DNA of 64,000 nucleotides from an uncultured Cytophagales bacterium (GCA_937911505.1 CALEMF010000016.1:62001-126000); one strand, 5' to 3'. Positions 16,283-25,852 are shown, numbered from the stretch's first letter. Notes: generated by a model from the letters alone, not told the origin. Made by a program: numbers and translations.

Positions 16283-18799
16283 CTAAGACTTGGTAGTCTT
16301 CTTTGCTTTCACTGAAAGTTGTAGTTCATCACTTTTTCCGTCGTGGTCAGCTACAATGATATCGCCATCTGACATCTCTCCCTTCAAGATTTCTTCTGCT
16401 ACGGCATCTTCCAAGTACTTCTGAATCGCTCTGTTGAGCGGTCTAGCACCATACTGTGGATCATACCCTTTGTCTGCTAAGAAGTCTTTGGCTTTCTCAG
16501 TAAGCTCTACTTTATAGCCTAGCGTTTCGATGCGTTTGAAGACTTTCGTAAGTGTAATATCGATGATTTGGTGGATGTGCTCTCTTTCAAGCGCATTAAA
16601 TACAATTACATCATCTACACGATTCAAGAACTCAGGTGAGAAAGCTTTCTTCAAAGCATTTTGTATAGTAGACTTCATGGCTTCATCTACAGTTTCTCGC
16701 TTAGTTTGTGTTTCAAAACCGATTCCTGTGCCAAAATCTTTCAAATCTCTCACCCCAATGTTGGAGGTCATAATGATGATGGTATTCTTGAAATCTACTT
16801 TTCTGCCTAAGCCGTCTGTCAGTACGCCATCGTCTAGTACTTGCAGGAGTATATTGAACACATCAGGGTGTGCCTTTTCGATCTCATCAAGTAATACTAC
16901 ACTGTAAGGCTTTCTACGAATTTTTTCAGTAAGTTGTCCACCCTCTTCGTAGCCTACATAACCTGGAGGCGCTCCTACTAAGCGAGACACGGAGAATTTC
17001 TCCATATACTCACTCATATCTATTCTTACCAATGCTTCGTCTTTATCGAAGAGATAAGTAGCCAGTACTTTCGCTAGCTCTGTCTTACCTACTCCCGTAG
17101 GGCCTAAGAAGATGAAAGAACCAATCGGTTTCTTAGGGTCTTTCAGGCCTACTCTTGTTCGCTGAATCGCTTTCACTAACTTACTGATCGCAGAGTCTTG
17201 ACCAATCACTTTTCCTTTCAAGCTTTCGCCCATGCCGAGTAGCTTTTCGCTCTCTGTTTGCGCAACACGCGTTACAGGAATACCAGTCATCATCGCTACT
17301 ACATCGGCCACGTTCTCTTCAGTAACAGTGTAGCGTTTTTTCTTGGTTTCTTCTTCCCAAGCCAGTTTTGCTTTTTCAAGTTGATCGATCAAGCGTTTCT
17401 CTTTGTCACGCAGTTGTGCCGCTTCTTCGTACTTTTGGCTTTTCACTACCTGATTTTTTTCTTTCTTCACATTTTCGATCTGCTCTTCTAACTTCAAAAT
17501 ATCATCAGGTACGTGTATGTTATTGATGTGTACCCTTGCTCCTGCCTCGTCTAGCACGTCTATGGCCTTATCAGGTAAGAAGCGATCTGAGATATAACGA
17601 TCTGAGAGTTTCACACAGGCTTTTACCGCTTCTTCTGTATAGATCACGTGATGATGATCCTCATACTTCTCTTTAATGTTATTCAAAATCTGCTCTGTTT
17701 CCTCAGGGGTGGTGGCATCTACCATAACCACTTGGAAACGACGCGCTAAAGCACCGTCTTTTTCTATATATTGACGGTATTCGTCTAGCGTGGTAGCCCC
17801 AATACATTGTATATCGCCTCTTGCTAAGGCTGGCTTGAACATGTTGGAGGCATCTAGAGAACCTGATGCACCGCCTGCTCCTACGATGGTATGTAGCTCG
17901 TCGATGAAGAGAATTACTTCTGGCGACTTCTCCAGTTCATTCATCACGGCTTTCATACGCTCTTCGAACTGTCCTCTGTACTTCGTACCTGCTACTAAAG
18001 AAGCCAGATCAAGTGTCACGACACGTTTATTAAACAATACACGTGATACTTTCTTCTGTACAATGCGTAACGCTAATCCTTCAGCAATGGCTGTCTTACC
18101 TACCCCTGGTTCTCCAATGAGAATGGGATTATTTTTCTTTCTACGGCTTAGGATTTGTGCTACTCGCTCGATTTCTTTCTCACGTCCTACAATGGGGTCT
18201 AGCTTTCCTAGTTCAGCCATTTTGGTGAGGTCTCTTCCGAAGTTGTCAAGTACGGGAGTCTTGGACTTTTCTGATCCACGGATGTCGCGTTGGCTTCCAC
18301 CAAACATGCGCGCATCGTCATCGGGATCGTCTGCATCGGTAGAACTTGTAGGAGTTGTTTGACGAAGGTGGTACTCCAACATCTCTTTCACAGAGTCGTA
18401 GTTGACATCAAACTTACTCAAAATTTGCGTAGCGATGTTGTCTTCTTCTCTTAGTATAGAAAGTAAAAGATGTTCTGTACCTATAAGTTGACTTTTAAAA
18501 ATCTTTGCTTCTAGATAAGTGATTTTCAATACTTTTTCTGACTGGCGCGTAAGCGGTATGTTCGCTAAATTCTTGACATTGTTAGTAGCTGTTCCTTTCG
18601 TAACTTGCTCTATGGTTTGCTTTAGTTCATCTATAACAACGCCTAGTTTTTTCAATATAATAATCGCCACGCCTTCCCCTTCTCTAATCATTCCTAGTAG
18701 CAAGTGTTCTGTGCCTATGTAGTCATGCCCAAGTCGCAAGGCCTCCTCTCTACTGAGAGAAATGACTTCTTTCACACGGTTAGAAAATTTTGCTTCCAT
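16283..18799 (-). CDS. clpC: ATP-dependent Clp protease ATP-binding subunit ClpC
   Basis: 838 residues. Two Clp-N repeats (about 1-140) bind adaptors, the first AAA+ module has Walker A GEPGVGKTA near 231 and Walker B VILFIDELHT, a UVR-like coiled segment (about 440-475; KYEEAAQLRDKEKRL) marks ClpC rather than ClpA or ClpB, and the second AAA+ module has Walker A GPTGVGKTE near 568 and VVLLDEIEKAHP. It unfolds substrates for ClpP; the ClpP-docking loop tripeptide is expected in module 2 (a VGF-like IGF occurs in GTGIGFETQ near residue 690). It is single-gene, with a promoter match upstream and a terminator downstream. Confidence 0.97.
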   Translation of the reverse strand: MEAKFSNRVKEVISLSREEALRLGHDYIGTEHLLLGMIREGEGVAIIILKKLGVVIDELKQTIEQVTKGTATNNVKNLANIPLTRQSEKVLKITYLEAKIFKSQLIGTEHLLLSILREEDNIATQILSKFDVNYDSVKEMLEYHLRQTTPTSSTDADDPDDDARMFGGSQRDIRGSEKSKTPVLDNFGRDLTKMAELGKLDPIVGREKEIERVAQILSRRKKNNPILIGEPGVGKTAIAEGLALRIVQKKVSRVLFNKRVVTLDLASLVAGTKYRGQFEERMKAVMNELEKSPEVILFIDELHTIVGAGGASGSLDASNMFKPALARGDIQCIGATTLDEYRQYIEKDGALARRFQVVMVDATTPEETEQILNNIKEKYEDHHHVIYTEEAVKACVKLSDRYISDRFLPDKAIDVLDEAGARVHINNIHVPDDILKLEEQIENVKKEKNQVVKSQKYEEAAQLRDKEKRLIDQLEKAKLAWEEETKKKRYTVTEENVADVVAMMTGIPVTRVAQTESEKLLGMGESLKGKVIGQDSAISKLVKAIQRTRVGLKDPKKPIGSFIFLGPTGVGKTELAKVLATYLFDKDEALVRIDMSEYMEKFSVSRLVGAPPGYVGYEEGGQLTEKIRRKPYSVVLLDEIEKAHPDVFNILLQVLDDGVLTDGLGRKVDFKNTIIIMTSNIGVRDLKDFGTGIGFETQTKRETVDEAMKSTIQNALKKAFSPEFLNRVDDVIVFNALEREHIHQIIDITLTKVFKRIETLGYKVELTEKAKDFLADKGYDPQYGARPLNRAIQKYLEDAVAEEILKGEMSDGDIIVADHDGKSDELQLSVKAKKTTKS

Positions 18800-18888
18800 T
18801 ATTATGTTATCCTTTCTAAAATGAGGTCTTATTAGTGAATATTCTGTAAGCCGGACTACACTAAAGGTAGTGTAAATTTTGTAAATCT

Positions 18889-18923
18889 CAAAACTATTTG
18901 ATCCCTATCATGCCTGAAACAAA
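18889..18923 (-). promoter_or_regulatory. Candidate clpC promoter (Bacteroidota type)
   Basis: On the minus strand TTTG (18923-18920) and TAGTTTTG (18896-18889) are separated by 23 bases, matching TTTG-N(17-23)-TAnnTTTG. The predicted transcript begins about 80 bases before the clpC ATG. This is the best match in the window. Confidence 0.5.
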
Positions 18924-18924
18924 G

Positions 18925-19554
18925 CTAGCTATGTAATGATTCACACAGTATATATTTGGCATTATTCCCTTCGCAAAATAGGAGATCAAGAATGCTCATA
19001 TTAGGGACAAATTCACTGCCAAAGTGCTGTTCATAACTTTTTGGCATATAAAACAAGTTTTGTCTGTATGACTTCTTGGGATGAATGGCAGCACGTGCGT
19101 CTGTCATATCCGTAAATTCTCCCTTCTCTATGTATTTTTCGGTATATACTACCGGTATTTGTATATCTATCAATCTCAGACATAATGTCAGTAAAGACTG
19201 GTTAAGGTCTGTGAGAAAGGTAGGCTTCTTGAAAAAGATATCGTAAAAGAAATCAATATAGTATTCAAAGAAGGGTGCTTTCCCATAGGAAGAAGTGATG
19301 GTACGCCAGTGAACTTGTAGCCATTTCTGGGTATAGTCTATCCTCACGTCCTTCATCTTCTGCTTTGTGTTTCCTTTCACTACAGGGATGGAGAGTGCTT
19401 GTACCCCATGTGTAGTGCAAAGATAACAACGATTGCGGTAGCTTTGTTTTTGATAGTTTTCGTGAATATCTATCAGACATTGGCTATGTTTTAGCAGCGC
19501 CGTGAAATATTCTAAAGGGGGTAAATATTGTAGTTCTATGAGCAAAGAAGCCAT
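18925..19554 (-). CDS. WbqC-family protein
   Basis: 209 residues. The family signature is seen in LIELQYLPPLEYFTALL at the N-terminus, HENYQKQSYRNRC, IPVVKGNTKQKMKDVRIDYTQKWLQVHWRTITSSYGKAPFFEYY (segment 60-105) and the C-terminal SYRQNLFYMPKSYEQHFGSEFVPNMSILDLLF. WbqC-like proteins occur in O-antigen and other polysaccharide loci and are thought to take part in sugar-lipid assembly, but the biochemical step is not established. No signal peptide. It lies divergent from the LpxL-type acyltransferase gene, which fits an envelope role. Confidence 0.85.
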   Translation of the reverse strand: MASLLIELQYLPPLEYFTALLKHSQCLIDIHENYQKQSYRNRCYLCTTHGVQALSIPVVKGNTKQKMKDVRIDYTQKWLQVHWRTITSSYGKAPFFEYYIDFFYDIFFKKPTFLTDLNQSLLTLCLRLIDIQIPVVYTEKYIEKGEFTDMTDARAAIHPKKSYRQNLFYMPKSYEQHFGSEFVPNMSILDLLFCEGNNAKYILCESLHS

Positions 19555-19561
19555 ACCTATG

Positions 19562-19592
19562 CTTGAAAGCGATTTTATAATAACTATTTTTG
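19562..19592 (+). promoter_or_regulatory. Candidate promoter of the LpxL-type acyltransferase gene
   Basis: CTTG (19562-19565), 19 bases, then TATTTTTG (19585-19592): the -7 element matches TAnnTTTG exactly and the -33 box differs by one base. Predicted 5' leader about 25 bases. Confidence 0.42.
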
Positions 19593-19623
19593 ATGCACTA
19601 AACTTAAGAAGAAGGTTTCAATT

Positions 19624-20469
19624 ATGATATTCTTTACGCTTATTTCAAAACTTCCTTTTTGGTGTTTGTATCTCGTGGCAGATGTCATTTATTTTTTGGC
19701 ATACTATGTAGTTGGGTATCGTAAAAAGGTAGTTGAAGAAAATCTACGAAAAGCTTTTCCAGAAAAATCTGCCGCAGAACGTAGCGTTATTAGCAAGAAG
19801 TTTTATCGACACTTGGCTGATGTAGTTGTAGAAACCCTTAAAATACCAAATCTTTCTGCTGCTGCTATCCAACAGCGGATTACTACCAAGCGGCTTTCGC
19901 TCTTAAAAAATCACTTGGATGCTGGTACTTCAGTCATTGTGCTTACTTCTCATCAAGGTAATTGGGAATGGCTTTCGCTTATTTCCAGCATTGGTACGGG
20001 CTACCCTCTGGATGCGGTTTATCAACCCCTTCGTAATACCTTTTTTGATCAGTTAATGCTTAAAATACGTCAACGCTTCACCATCAAGGCGGTTAAGATG
20101 AAGCATACTTTACGTCATGTAATCGCGCACAGGCAAGAAGCACGTATCATTGCGCTTATTGCAGATCAGAGCCCTATAGGAAGTGAAAAAGACTACTGGA
20201 CGCACTTTCTTCACCAAGAGACTTGTTTCTTTACAGGAGGCGAAAAAATAGCACGTAAGCTGGGCTATCCTGTTCTTTTTGGAGGGGTTGTCAAAACAGC
20301 AAGAGGGCACTACGAGCTTTACTTCGAAGAAATTGCTACCCCTCCTTACGCTCATAAACAAGAAGGCACTATCACAGCACGTTATGTAAAGCTCTTAGCA
20401 CAACAAATTGAATACAATCCGCCCTACTGGCTTTGGTCACATAAACGTTGGAAAAGACAGCGAGGATAA
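19624..20469 (+). CDS. LpxL/HtrB-family lipid A acyltransferase
   Basis: 281 residues. An N-terminal hydrophobic helix (about 5-30, LPFWCLYLVADVIYFLAYYVVGY) anchors it to the inner membrane. The catalytic H-x4-E is in TSHQGNWEWL near residue 103. Further family features are the RxxEAxIIALIADQSP segment and FFTGGEKIARKLGYPVLFGGV. It should transfer a secondary acyl chain from acyl-ACP onto the Kdo2-lipid IVA precursor. The C-terminus PYWLWSHKRWKRQR is the conserved ending of the family. Divergent from the WbqC-family gene. Confidence 0.92.
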   Translation: MIFFTLISKLPFWCLYLVADVIYFLAYYVVGYRKKVVEENLRKAFPEKSAAERSVISKKFYRHLADVVVETLKIPNLSAAAIQQRITTKRLSLLKNHLDAGTSVIVLTSHQGNWEWLSLISSIGTGYPLDAVYQPLRNTFFDQLMLKIRQRFTIKAVKMKHTLRHVIAHRQEARIIALIADQSPIGSEKDYWTHFLHQETCFFTGGEKIARKLGYPVLFGGVVKTARGHYELYFEEIATPPYAHKQEGTITARYVKLLAQQIEYNPPYWLWSHKRWKRQRG

Positions 20470-20595
20470 GCTTCCTCTTCCTAAAAATGAAGCTGGCTAA
20501 AATTTTCTTGAAAAAATTAATCTTTTTTGGAATATTCTTTGTTCGATGTCTGTTAAAAAATAGTTATAGCATTTACTCATATAATCATTATACTC

Positions 20596-21006
20596 ATGAA
20601 AAAAGCTTACTTATTCACACTGATGATCGCCGTATTAGGTATGTTTCATAGTGTGCAAGCACAGCAAGCCAACGCACAAGCTTCTTCAATGAAGTTTGAG
20701 AAAGCAAAACACGATTTCGGAACAATCCCACAGGGAACACCTGTTACTACTGAATTTTCGTTCAAGAATACAGGCAAAACACCCGTTGTTATCTCTGAAG
20801 TAAAAACTTCTTGTGGTTGTACTACACCTTTCTATACGAAAGATCCTGTTCCTCCTGGACAGTCAGGTGTTATCAAAGCTAGCTACAATGCAGCAAAATC
20901 TGGAGACTTTAATAAATCTATTACTGTAAAGACTAATGCAGGCGATACAGTTCTCTTCATTAAAGGTTCTGTAGTAGCTAAAGATCAGCCTGCTCCAAAC
21001 AAGTAG
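20596..21006 (+). CDS. Secreted DUF1573 protein
   Basis: 136 residues. Signal peptide 1-22 (KKAYLFTLMIAVLGMFHSVQAQ, cleaved near AQ-QA). The remainder is one DUF1573 domain, an ASH/MSP-like immunoglobulin fold: FEKAKHDFGTIPQGTPVTTEF, TGKTPVVISEVKTSCGCTTP with the characteristic SCGCT cysteine pair, PPGQSGVIKASYN and SGDFNKSITVKTNA. These proteins are periplasmic or surface-exposed and very common in Bacteroidota; no biochemical role is established. Closed by a strong hairpin. Confidence 0.92.
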   Translation: MKKAYLFTLMIAVLGMFHSVQAQQANAQASSMKFEKAKHDFGTIPQGTPVTTEFSFKNTGKTPVVISEVKTSCGCTTPFYTKDPVPPGQSGVIKASYNAAKSGDFNKSITVKTNAGDTVLFIKGSVVAKDQPAPNK

Positions 21007-21031
21007 TTCGGTCTACGAGCCCACATTTTAG

Positions 21032-21067
21032 ATAAAAGCGATGTGAATAATTTCATATCGCTTTTAT
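21032..21067. terminator. Bidirectional terminator between DUF1573 gene and nucleoside phosphorylase gene
   Basis: A 16-pair stem (21032-21047 with 21052-21067, one G-T pair) and 4-base loop fills the 61-base gap between convergent genes; the arms start ATAAAAGCGAT. A-rich and T-rich flanks serve both strands. Confidence 0.8.
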
Positions 21068-21937
21068 TTATTTCAGAGCTACAAGTCTTTCTAATACTGT
21101 TCTAATCAATCGATCGACGGTTGCTTCTGCTTGCTGAGAGAATGCCGCTGTAATCCGATTGGCTAAAATGGCACTTACAGAGAGTATTTCGTGTCCTAAT
21201 AGCCTACAAAGTGCATAGTAACCCGCTGTTTCCATTTCGAAATTCATCAACCAAAAATCTTGTGCTTCGTAGCTGCTTAGCTGCTCTACTAGGTCTGGAT
21301 ATTTGATAGCAAGTTGTAGTTGCCTTCCTTGTGGGGCGTAAAAGCCAGGTGTTGTCACCGTGTTTCCTATAATCATGTCAGTGGTTAGTTGTGTAAGAAG
21401 GTGTTCAGAACCCATTACGCAGTAAGGACGAAAGGGTAGCGATAATAATGTCTGTAAGTTTTCTCCAGTGCTTGCTTCAAGAGGTGTTTGTGGTAAGTCG
21501 TAAAAACTCATCAAAGTATCTAAGCCTACTGCATACTGTGAGGCTACAAAGCTATCTATACTAGCGGCTGCCTGTAAGGCTCCCGAAGTACCAATTCGGA
21601 TCAGTTGAAGTACTTGGCGCTTCTCTTTAGGGAGGCGCTTTTCTAAATCTATGTTAAAAAGCGCATCTAGTTCTAATAGTAGAATTTCTACATTACCTGT
21701 ACCAATACCTGAAGAAATCACTGATAAGGGTTTTCCTTTATAAGTACCCGTATGGGTCACGAACTCTCTTTTTTGTGTTTTGAAGGTTACCTCATCGAAG
21801 TATTGGGTTACTTTTGGTACTCTTTCTGGGTCACCTACTACAATAATGGTATCAGCGACTTGCCCTGGTAGTAGATTGAGATGATACACCGCTCCTTGTT
21901 GGTTGAGGATGAGCTGATCTCGTGTAAATACGTTCAT
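21068..21937 (-). CDS. Nucleoside phosphorylase (uridine phosphorylase-like, PNP/UDP family)
   Basis: 289 residues. Phosphate-binding VVGDPERVPKV near 32-42, GTYKGKPLSVISSGIGTGNVEI (the second phosphate/ribose loop), LIRIGTSGALQ near 112-122, and NFEMETAGYYALCRLLGHE near 228-246 that contacts ribose and base. The reaction is reversible phosphorolysis of a nucleoside to base and ribose-1-phosphate. The FEMETAG motif and the absence of a purine-specific Asn/Asp pattern favour uridine-type enzymes, but base choice cannot be settled by eye. Cytoplasmic nucleotide salvage. Single gene, converging on the DUF1573 gene. Confidence 0.88.
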   Translation of the reverse strand: MNVFTRDQLILNQQGAVYHLNLLPGQVADTIIVVGDPERVPKVTQYFDEVTFKTQKREFVTHTGTYKGKPLSVISSGIGTGNVEILLLELDALFNIDLEKRLPKEKRQVLQLIRIGTSGALQAAASIDSFVASQYAVGLDTLMSFYDLPQTPLEASTGENLQTLLSLPFRPYCVMGSEHLLTQLTTDMIIGNTVTTPGFYAPQGRQLQLAIKYPDLVEQLSSYEAQDFWLMNFEMETAGYYALCRLLGHEILSVSAILANRITAAFSQQAEATVDRLIRTVLERLVALK

Positions 21938-22081
21938 AGAGGTTTGGGTGAAGTGCGAAAAATGGACAAATTATATTTTTTTAGGGCCCTATCAATTTTA
22001 TGGTAATAAGATAGGCAAATAAGAAATTTATTGGTAGATTGCTCGAGGTATTTTTATTATTTAACTTAAATTATTAAGAAA

Positions 22082-22435
22082 ATGAAATTAAAAAACTTAC
22101 TCTTAGCAGCAGGTTTTATGTGTATAGTTATGCTTCCCTCTTGCAACAATGCCAGTCCTGAGGCAGATGTAAAAAAACTCGCAGGTTTTATGTGTGAAAG
22201 TGCCGAGCTAAGTAAAAAATTACTCTCTGAGCAAGACGAAGCCAAGCAGAAAGAGATTCAAGCGCAAATGGAAAAAGTACAGAAAGAAGCAGAGGAGTTC
22301 TCTAAGTCTATGGAAGAGAAATACAAAGACATCGAAGAAGATAAAGAGATGCAAGAAAAAATCCAGAGCATTATGAAAGAAGAAATGAAAAAATGTGATG
22401 CATTAAAGGATATGGTCGATAGTATGCCTGAATAG
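22082..22435 (+). CDS. Small predicted lipoprotein, unknown function
   Basis: 117 residues. A signal peptide ends in the lipobox MLPSC (Cys21), so the mature part is lipid-anchored. The remainder is highly charged helix (EEFSKSMEEKYKDIEEDKEMQEKIQSI) likely to be a coiled coil, with two further cysteines (FMCES and KKCDAL) that could form a disulphide. I do not recognise a family. It is followed after 147 bases by fabH on the same strand. Confidence 0.7.
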   Translation: MKLKNLLLAAGFMCIVMLPSCNNASPEADVKKLAGFMCESAELSKKLLSEQDEAKQKEIQAQMEKVQKEAEEFSKSMEEKYKDIEEDKEMQEKIQSIMKEEMKKCDALKDMVDSMPE

Positions 22436-22582
22436 GTTGTTTTTGATTACTTTCTTTAGAAGAAGTAAGCTATGTATTAGGCATTGTTTACTTCTTCTTT
22501 TTATTTACTTTTTACTTTCAATTCTTGGAGCTTACTTTTATGCGGATGTTTTAGTAAATTTGATGCTCAATCGCTTAGCAAT

Positions 22583-23575
22583 ATGATAGATATATCCGCT
22601 TGTATCACCGCAGTAGCCGGCTACGTACCTCCTGATAAACTCACCAATGCAGACTTAGAGACGCTTGTTAATACCACCCACGAATGGATTGTGGAAAGGA
22701 CAGGTATTCACGAACGTCGTATACTTAAAGGGGAAAAAGGTACTTCTACTATGGCTATAGAAGCGGTAAAGTGTTTATGTGAAAAAAGAGGCATTACGCC
22801 TCAGGAAATAGATGCTGTTATATGTGCTACCATTACACCAGACATGCTATTTCCTTGTACAGCTAACTTAGTGTGCGATGCCTTACAAATATCTTCACTT
22901 AGCTTTGATTTATTAGCAGCTTGTACAGGTTTTCTTTATGGGCTAGAGATTGCCTCCAATTTTATTAAGTCGGGTAATTATAAAAAAGTAGTAGTGATTG
23001 GAGCAGACAAAATGACTTCTATTACCGATTATGAAGATAGAACTTCTTGTATTCTATTTGGAGATGGTGCTGGAGCTGTCTTATTAGAGCCCAACTACGA
23101 AGGAGTTGGGATACTTGATACGCTGCTACAAACAGATGGTAAAGGGAAAGAAATTTTATATAAAAAAGCGGGTGGCTCTGCCTTCCCTATCACCCCTCAA
23201 CGGCTTGAACAAAAGGAACATCTCTTTCACCAAGAAGGCAGACAAGTGTACAAGCACGCCGTCAGCAGGGTTTCTTCTACTGCCAATACGCTACTAACGC
23301 GTAACCAGCTTAAAGGAGAAGAAATTGACTTTGTAGTCCCTCATCAAGCGAATGAGCGTATCCTTGCCTCTATTGGTAAGAGAATCAATATTCCTTACGA
23401 GCGTTTTACCATCAACATTGATCATTTTGGCAATACGGCGGGCGCTACGATTCCACTATGTCTATGGGAATGGGAGAAGCAGTTTAAGCCACATCACAAG
23501 CTACTACTTACTGCTTTTGGCGCAGGACTTACTTGGGGTGCTATGTATCTTACTTGGGGGTACGCTGCTATATAG
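22583..23575 (+). CDS. fabH: 3-oxoacyl-ACP synthase III (KAS III)
   Basis: 330 residues from the ATG at 22583. The frame is open upstream to a TTG at 22484, but the extra 33 residues are hydrophobic, unlike FabH, so the later ATG is taken. The catalytic triad is Cys114 (LAACTGFLYGLE), His254 (VPHQANERI) and Asn284 (FGNTAGATIP). It condenses acetyl-CoA or a branched primer with malonyl-ACP to start fatty-acid synthesis. Length is normal. No other fab genes are adjacent, so this may be one of several KAS III paralogues. Its 3' end lies 8 bases from the convergent ychF. Confidence 0.94.
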   Translation: MIDISACITAVAGYVPPDKLTNADLETLVNTTHEWIVERTGIHERRILKGEKGTSTMAIEAVKCLCEKRGITPQEIDAVICATITPDMLFPCTANLVCDALQISSLSFDLLAACTGFLYGLEIASNFIKSGNYKKVVVIGADKMTSITDYEDRTSCILFGDGAGAVLLEPNYEGVGILDTLLQTDGKGKEILYKKAGGSAFPITPQRLEQKEHLFHQEGRQVYKHAVSRVSSTANTLLTRNQLKGEEIDFVVPHQANERILASIGKRINIPYERFTINIDHFGNTAGATIPLCLWEWEKQFKPHHKLLLTAFGAGLTWGAMYLTWGYAAI

Positions 23576-23583
23576 CTACTTGT

Positions 23584-24681
23584 TTACACATTGAACCTAA
23601 AGTGCATAATATCTCCATCTTCCACAACGTAGTCTTTTCCTTGAATCGCCACTTTTCCAGCTTCTCTACAAGCGTGTTCGCTCTGGTACTGCTGGTAATC
23701 TGCAAGCTTGATCACTTCTGCTTTGATAAACCCTCGTTCAAAGTCTGTATGGATTACTCCAGCAGCAGCAGGTGCTTTCCATCCCTTAGTGATGGTCCAA
23801 GCACGTACTTCTTTCTCCCCCGCAGTAAAGTAAGTAATGAGATCGAGCAGTGAATAGGAAGCGCGTATCATTTTAGATAAGCCCGACTCTTCTAGTCCAT
23901 ATTCCTCTAGAAAGAGCTTTCTTTCTTCGGGTTCCTCTATCTCAGCGATTTGTGCCTCTAGTGCAGCGCATATCTTGAGCATTTGTTTTCCTTCTGCCTC
24001 TACGGCTGCTTGTAAAGCCCTCACGTGGTCGTTATCTTCGTGCAAGTGCGCTTCATCTACATTGGCTACATAGAGGATAGGCTTCATAGTTAGCAGAAAT
24101 AAGTCTGCGACTGCTTTCTGCTCTTCTTCTGATACCTCTAATGTATTGGCATTTTTACCTTGCTCTAATACGCTTTTGTATTGTTGTAAAATAGCTACCT
24201 CTGCTTTCACTTTAGCGTCTCCTGACTTGGCTACTCGCTCCATACGTTTTATCTTTTTCTCTACAGAATCTAAGTCCTTTAATTGTAGCTCCATCTCTAT
24301 GACTTCTTTATCAGAGACAGGATTTACAGGGCCAATGGAGCGAACGACATTGGGGTCTTCAAAGCAGCGGATCACTTGTACAATGGCATCTACTTCTCTA
24401 ATATTTGCTAAGAAGCCATTACCACGTCCTCCTCCTTTACTAGCGCCTTTTACTAAACCTGCGATGTCTACAAACTCAATGGTAGTAGGAATCACTTTTT
24501 GCGGATTTACGATCTCTTCTAAAACCCCAAGACGGTTATCGGGTACATCTACAATACCTATGTTGGGATCGATGGTAGCAAACTCGTAATTAGCTGCTAC
24601 ATTTTGAATACTAGTTAATGCTGAAAATAGGGTTGATTTTCCTACGTTGGGTAGGCCTACAATTCCACATTTTAATGCCAT
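23584..24681 (-). CDS. ychF: Redox-regulated ATPase YchF (OLA1 type)
   Basis: 365 residues. Walker A GLPNVGKSTLF at 8-18, G3-like DIAGLVKGASKGGGRGNGF, and the G4 position reading NVDE instead of NKxD, the known change that makes YchF/OLA1 proteins prefer ATP. A helical domain is inserted around 130-200 and a TGS domain closes the chain (ITYFTAGEKEVRAWTITKGWKAPAAAGVIHTDFERGF). The family binds ribosomes and modulates oxidative-stress responses. Standard length, no oddities. Confidence 0.97.
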   Translation of the reverse strand: MALKCGIVGLPNVGKSTLFSALTSIQNVAANYEFATIDPNIGIVDVPDNRLGVLEEIVNPQKVIPTTIEFVDIAGLVKGASKGGGRGNGFLANIREVDAIVQVIRCFEDPNVVRSIGPVNPVSDKEVIEMELQLKDLDSVEKKIKRMERVAKSGDAKVKAEVAILQQYKSVLEQGKNANTLEVSEEEQKAVADLFLLTMKPILYVANVDEAHLHEDNDHVRALQAAVEAEGKQMLKICAALEAQIAEIEEPEERKLFLEEYGLEESGLSKMIRASYSLLDLITYFTAGEKEVRAWTITKGWKAPAAAGVIHTDFERGFIKAEVIKLADYQQYQSEHACREAGKVAIQGKDYVVEDGDIMHFRFNV

Positions 24682-24706
24682 TGACTTATTACTTTATACT
24701 GATGCT

Positions 24707-25852
24707 TTATTTACCTTGCTTGAATACATGATACTGGCGGTAGCCGATTCTAAACTCTCGAAAAATCACCCTAAGTATGGTGTAAGAAGGAATGGCGAGT
24801 ATCATTCCTAATGGCCCTGCCAGCGTAGCTCCTGCAAATATAGCTAAAAAAACTTCTAACGGATGTGCTTTGATACTTTTTGAAAAAATAACAGGTTGTA
24901 AGATGAGGTCGTCGATCAATCTGGCAGTAAGGTATACACTAGATATTTTAATAAAAATAATCGTACTATCTACATACTGCATACTTAAATTGGCAGTAGA
25001 CAAGCCTACAAATAAGCCGAAAAGATAGCCTGAAAGAGGACCGATATAAGGAATAAAATTGACTAGAGCAGCAAAAACACCAATCGTAATGGCATATTGT
25101 ATGTCTAGTAAAGTAAGCCCCAGCGCTATGATGCTAAAGATAGAGATGGTTTCTAGCAAGATACCTAGTAGGTAATTGGAGAGCAGGCGTTCTATCTTGT
25201 AAATAGTAGTAATCATTACTTCAAAGTAAGGATTAGGAATGACTTCTATAATTCTATTACGTATAATACCTTTTTCGTAGAGTAGAAAAAAGGTAATAAA
25301 AGTAATAGCCAATAGCGCTACAGAGATAGAACCTGTGATAGATATGAGATTGTTGATCAGCTTAGCAAACTGAAAACGTTCGATCAGTGAAACCCCTACT
25401 TTACTAATCTCTTCCATCAAGAAACCCTTGGGTGCATCTATTTGAAAAGTATTTCTCAGGAATGTCTCAAAATTCTCGATAGGAATGGTAACGCTTTCGA
25501 TAATGTCGCCGTAGTCAACGGCGCTTAGCAGTTGTACCTGATCGTAAATAAGCGGAACAAATAAAGTAGCAAATAATGACCCTACCAGTATAAGCAGGCT
25601 AAACGCCAGTAATACAGCCAATAAGCGTGGTATCTTTACCTTAAAGACTTGTAGTTCGCTAAGGTAATTGACAATAGGACTTAAGATGGCTGATAGAATT
25701 AAAGAAATGATGATATAAGTAACAATATTGGAAAAGACCCAAGCCAATAAAACTAACAAAGCGAAACCTGCTCCCCACTGCCAGAAAAAATTTTTGTTGT
25801 GTTTATTCTGGGTGTATCGCTTTTGGAAAAGGGCTGTTTGTTCTTTATTCAT
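24707..25852 (-). CDS. AI-2E family transporter (YdiK/PerM type permease)
   Basis: 381 residues. About eight membrane helices: two near the N-terminus (WGAGFALLVLLAWVFSNIVTYIIISLILS), one around 60-80, a long soluble segment with SLIERFQFAKLINNL, then a helix-rich C-terminal half. The family motif region is ITIGVFAALVNFIPYIGPLSGYLFG (about 240-265) and GATLAGPLGMILAIPSYTILRV near the end. Members export small molecules or act as sodium/proton exchangers; the original AI-2 link is not general. It begins 63 bases downstream of the PUR-family gene and lies 25 bases upstream of ychF on the same strand, so operon membership is possible. Confidence 0.9.
   Translation of the reverse strand: MNKEQTALFQKRYTQNKHNKNFFWQWGAGFALLVLLAWVFSNIVTYIIISLILSAILSPIVNYLSELQVFKVKIPRLLAVLLAFSLLILVGSLFATLFVPLIYDQVQLLSAVDYGDIIESVTIPIENFETFLRNTFQIDAPKGFLMEEISKVGVSLIERFQFAKLINNLISITGSISVALLAITFITFFLLYEKGIIRNRIIEVIPNPYFEVMITTIYKIERLLSNYLLGILLETISIFSIIALGLTLLDIQYAITIGVFAALVNFIPYIGPLSGYLFGLFVGLSTANLSMQYVDSTIIFIKISSVYLTARLIDDLILQPVIFSKSIKAHPLEVFLAIFAGATLAGPLGMILAIPSYTILRVIFREFRIGYRQYHVFKQGK

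Noticed and set aside
17790-18362. 190-residue open frame opposite clpC
   Set aside because: It is antisense to a highly conserved AAA+ module; composition reflects the reverse of the ClpC codons.
20448-20651. Plus-strand frame bridging the acyltransferase and DUF1573 genes
   Set aside because: It overlaps both real genes in another frame and has no recognisable domain.
23533-23853. Plus-strand 106-residue frame across the fabH end and ychF
   Set aside because: Overlaps two certain genes; translation is low-complexity antisense of YchF.
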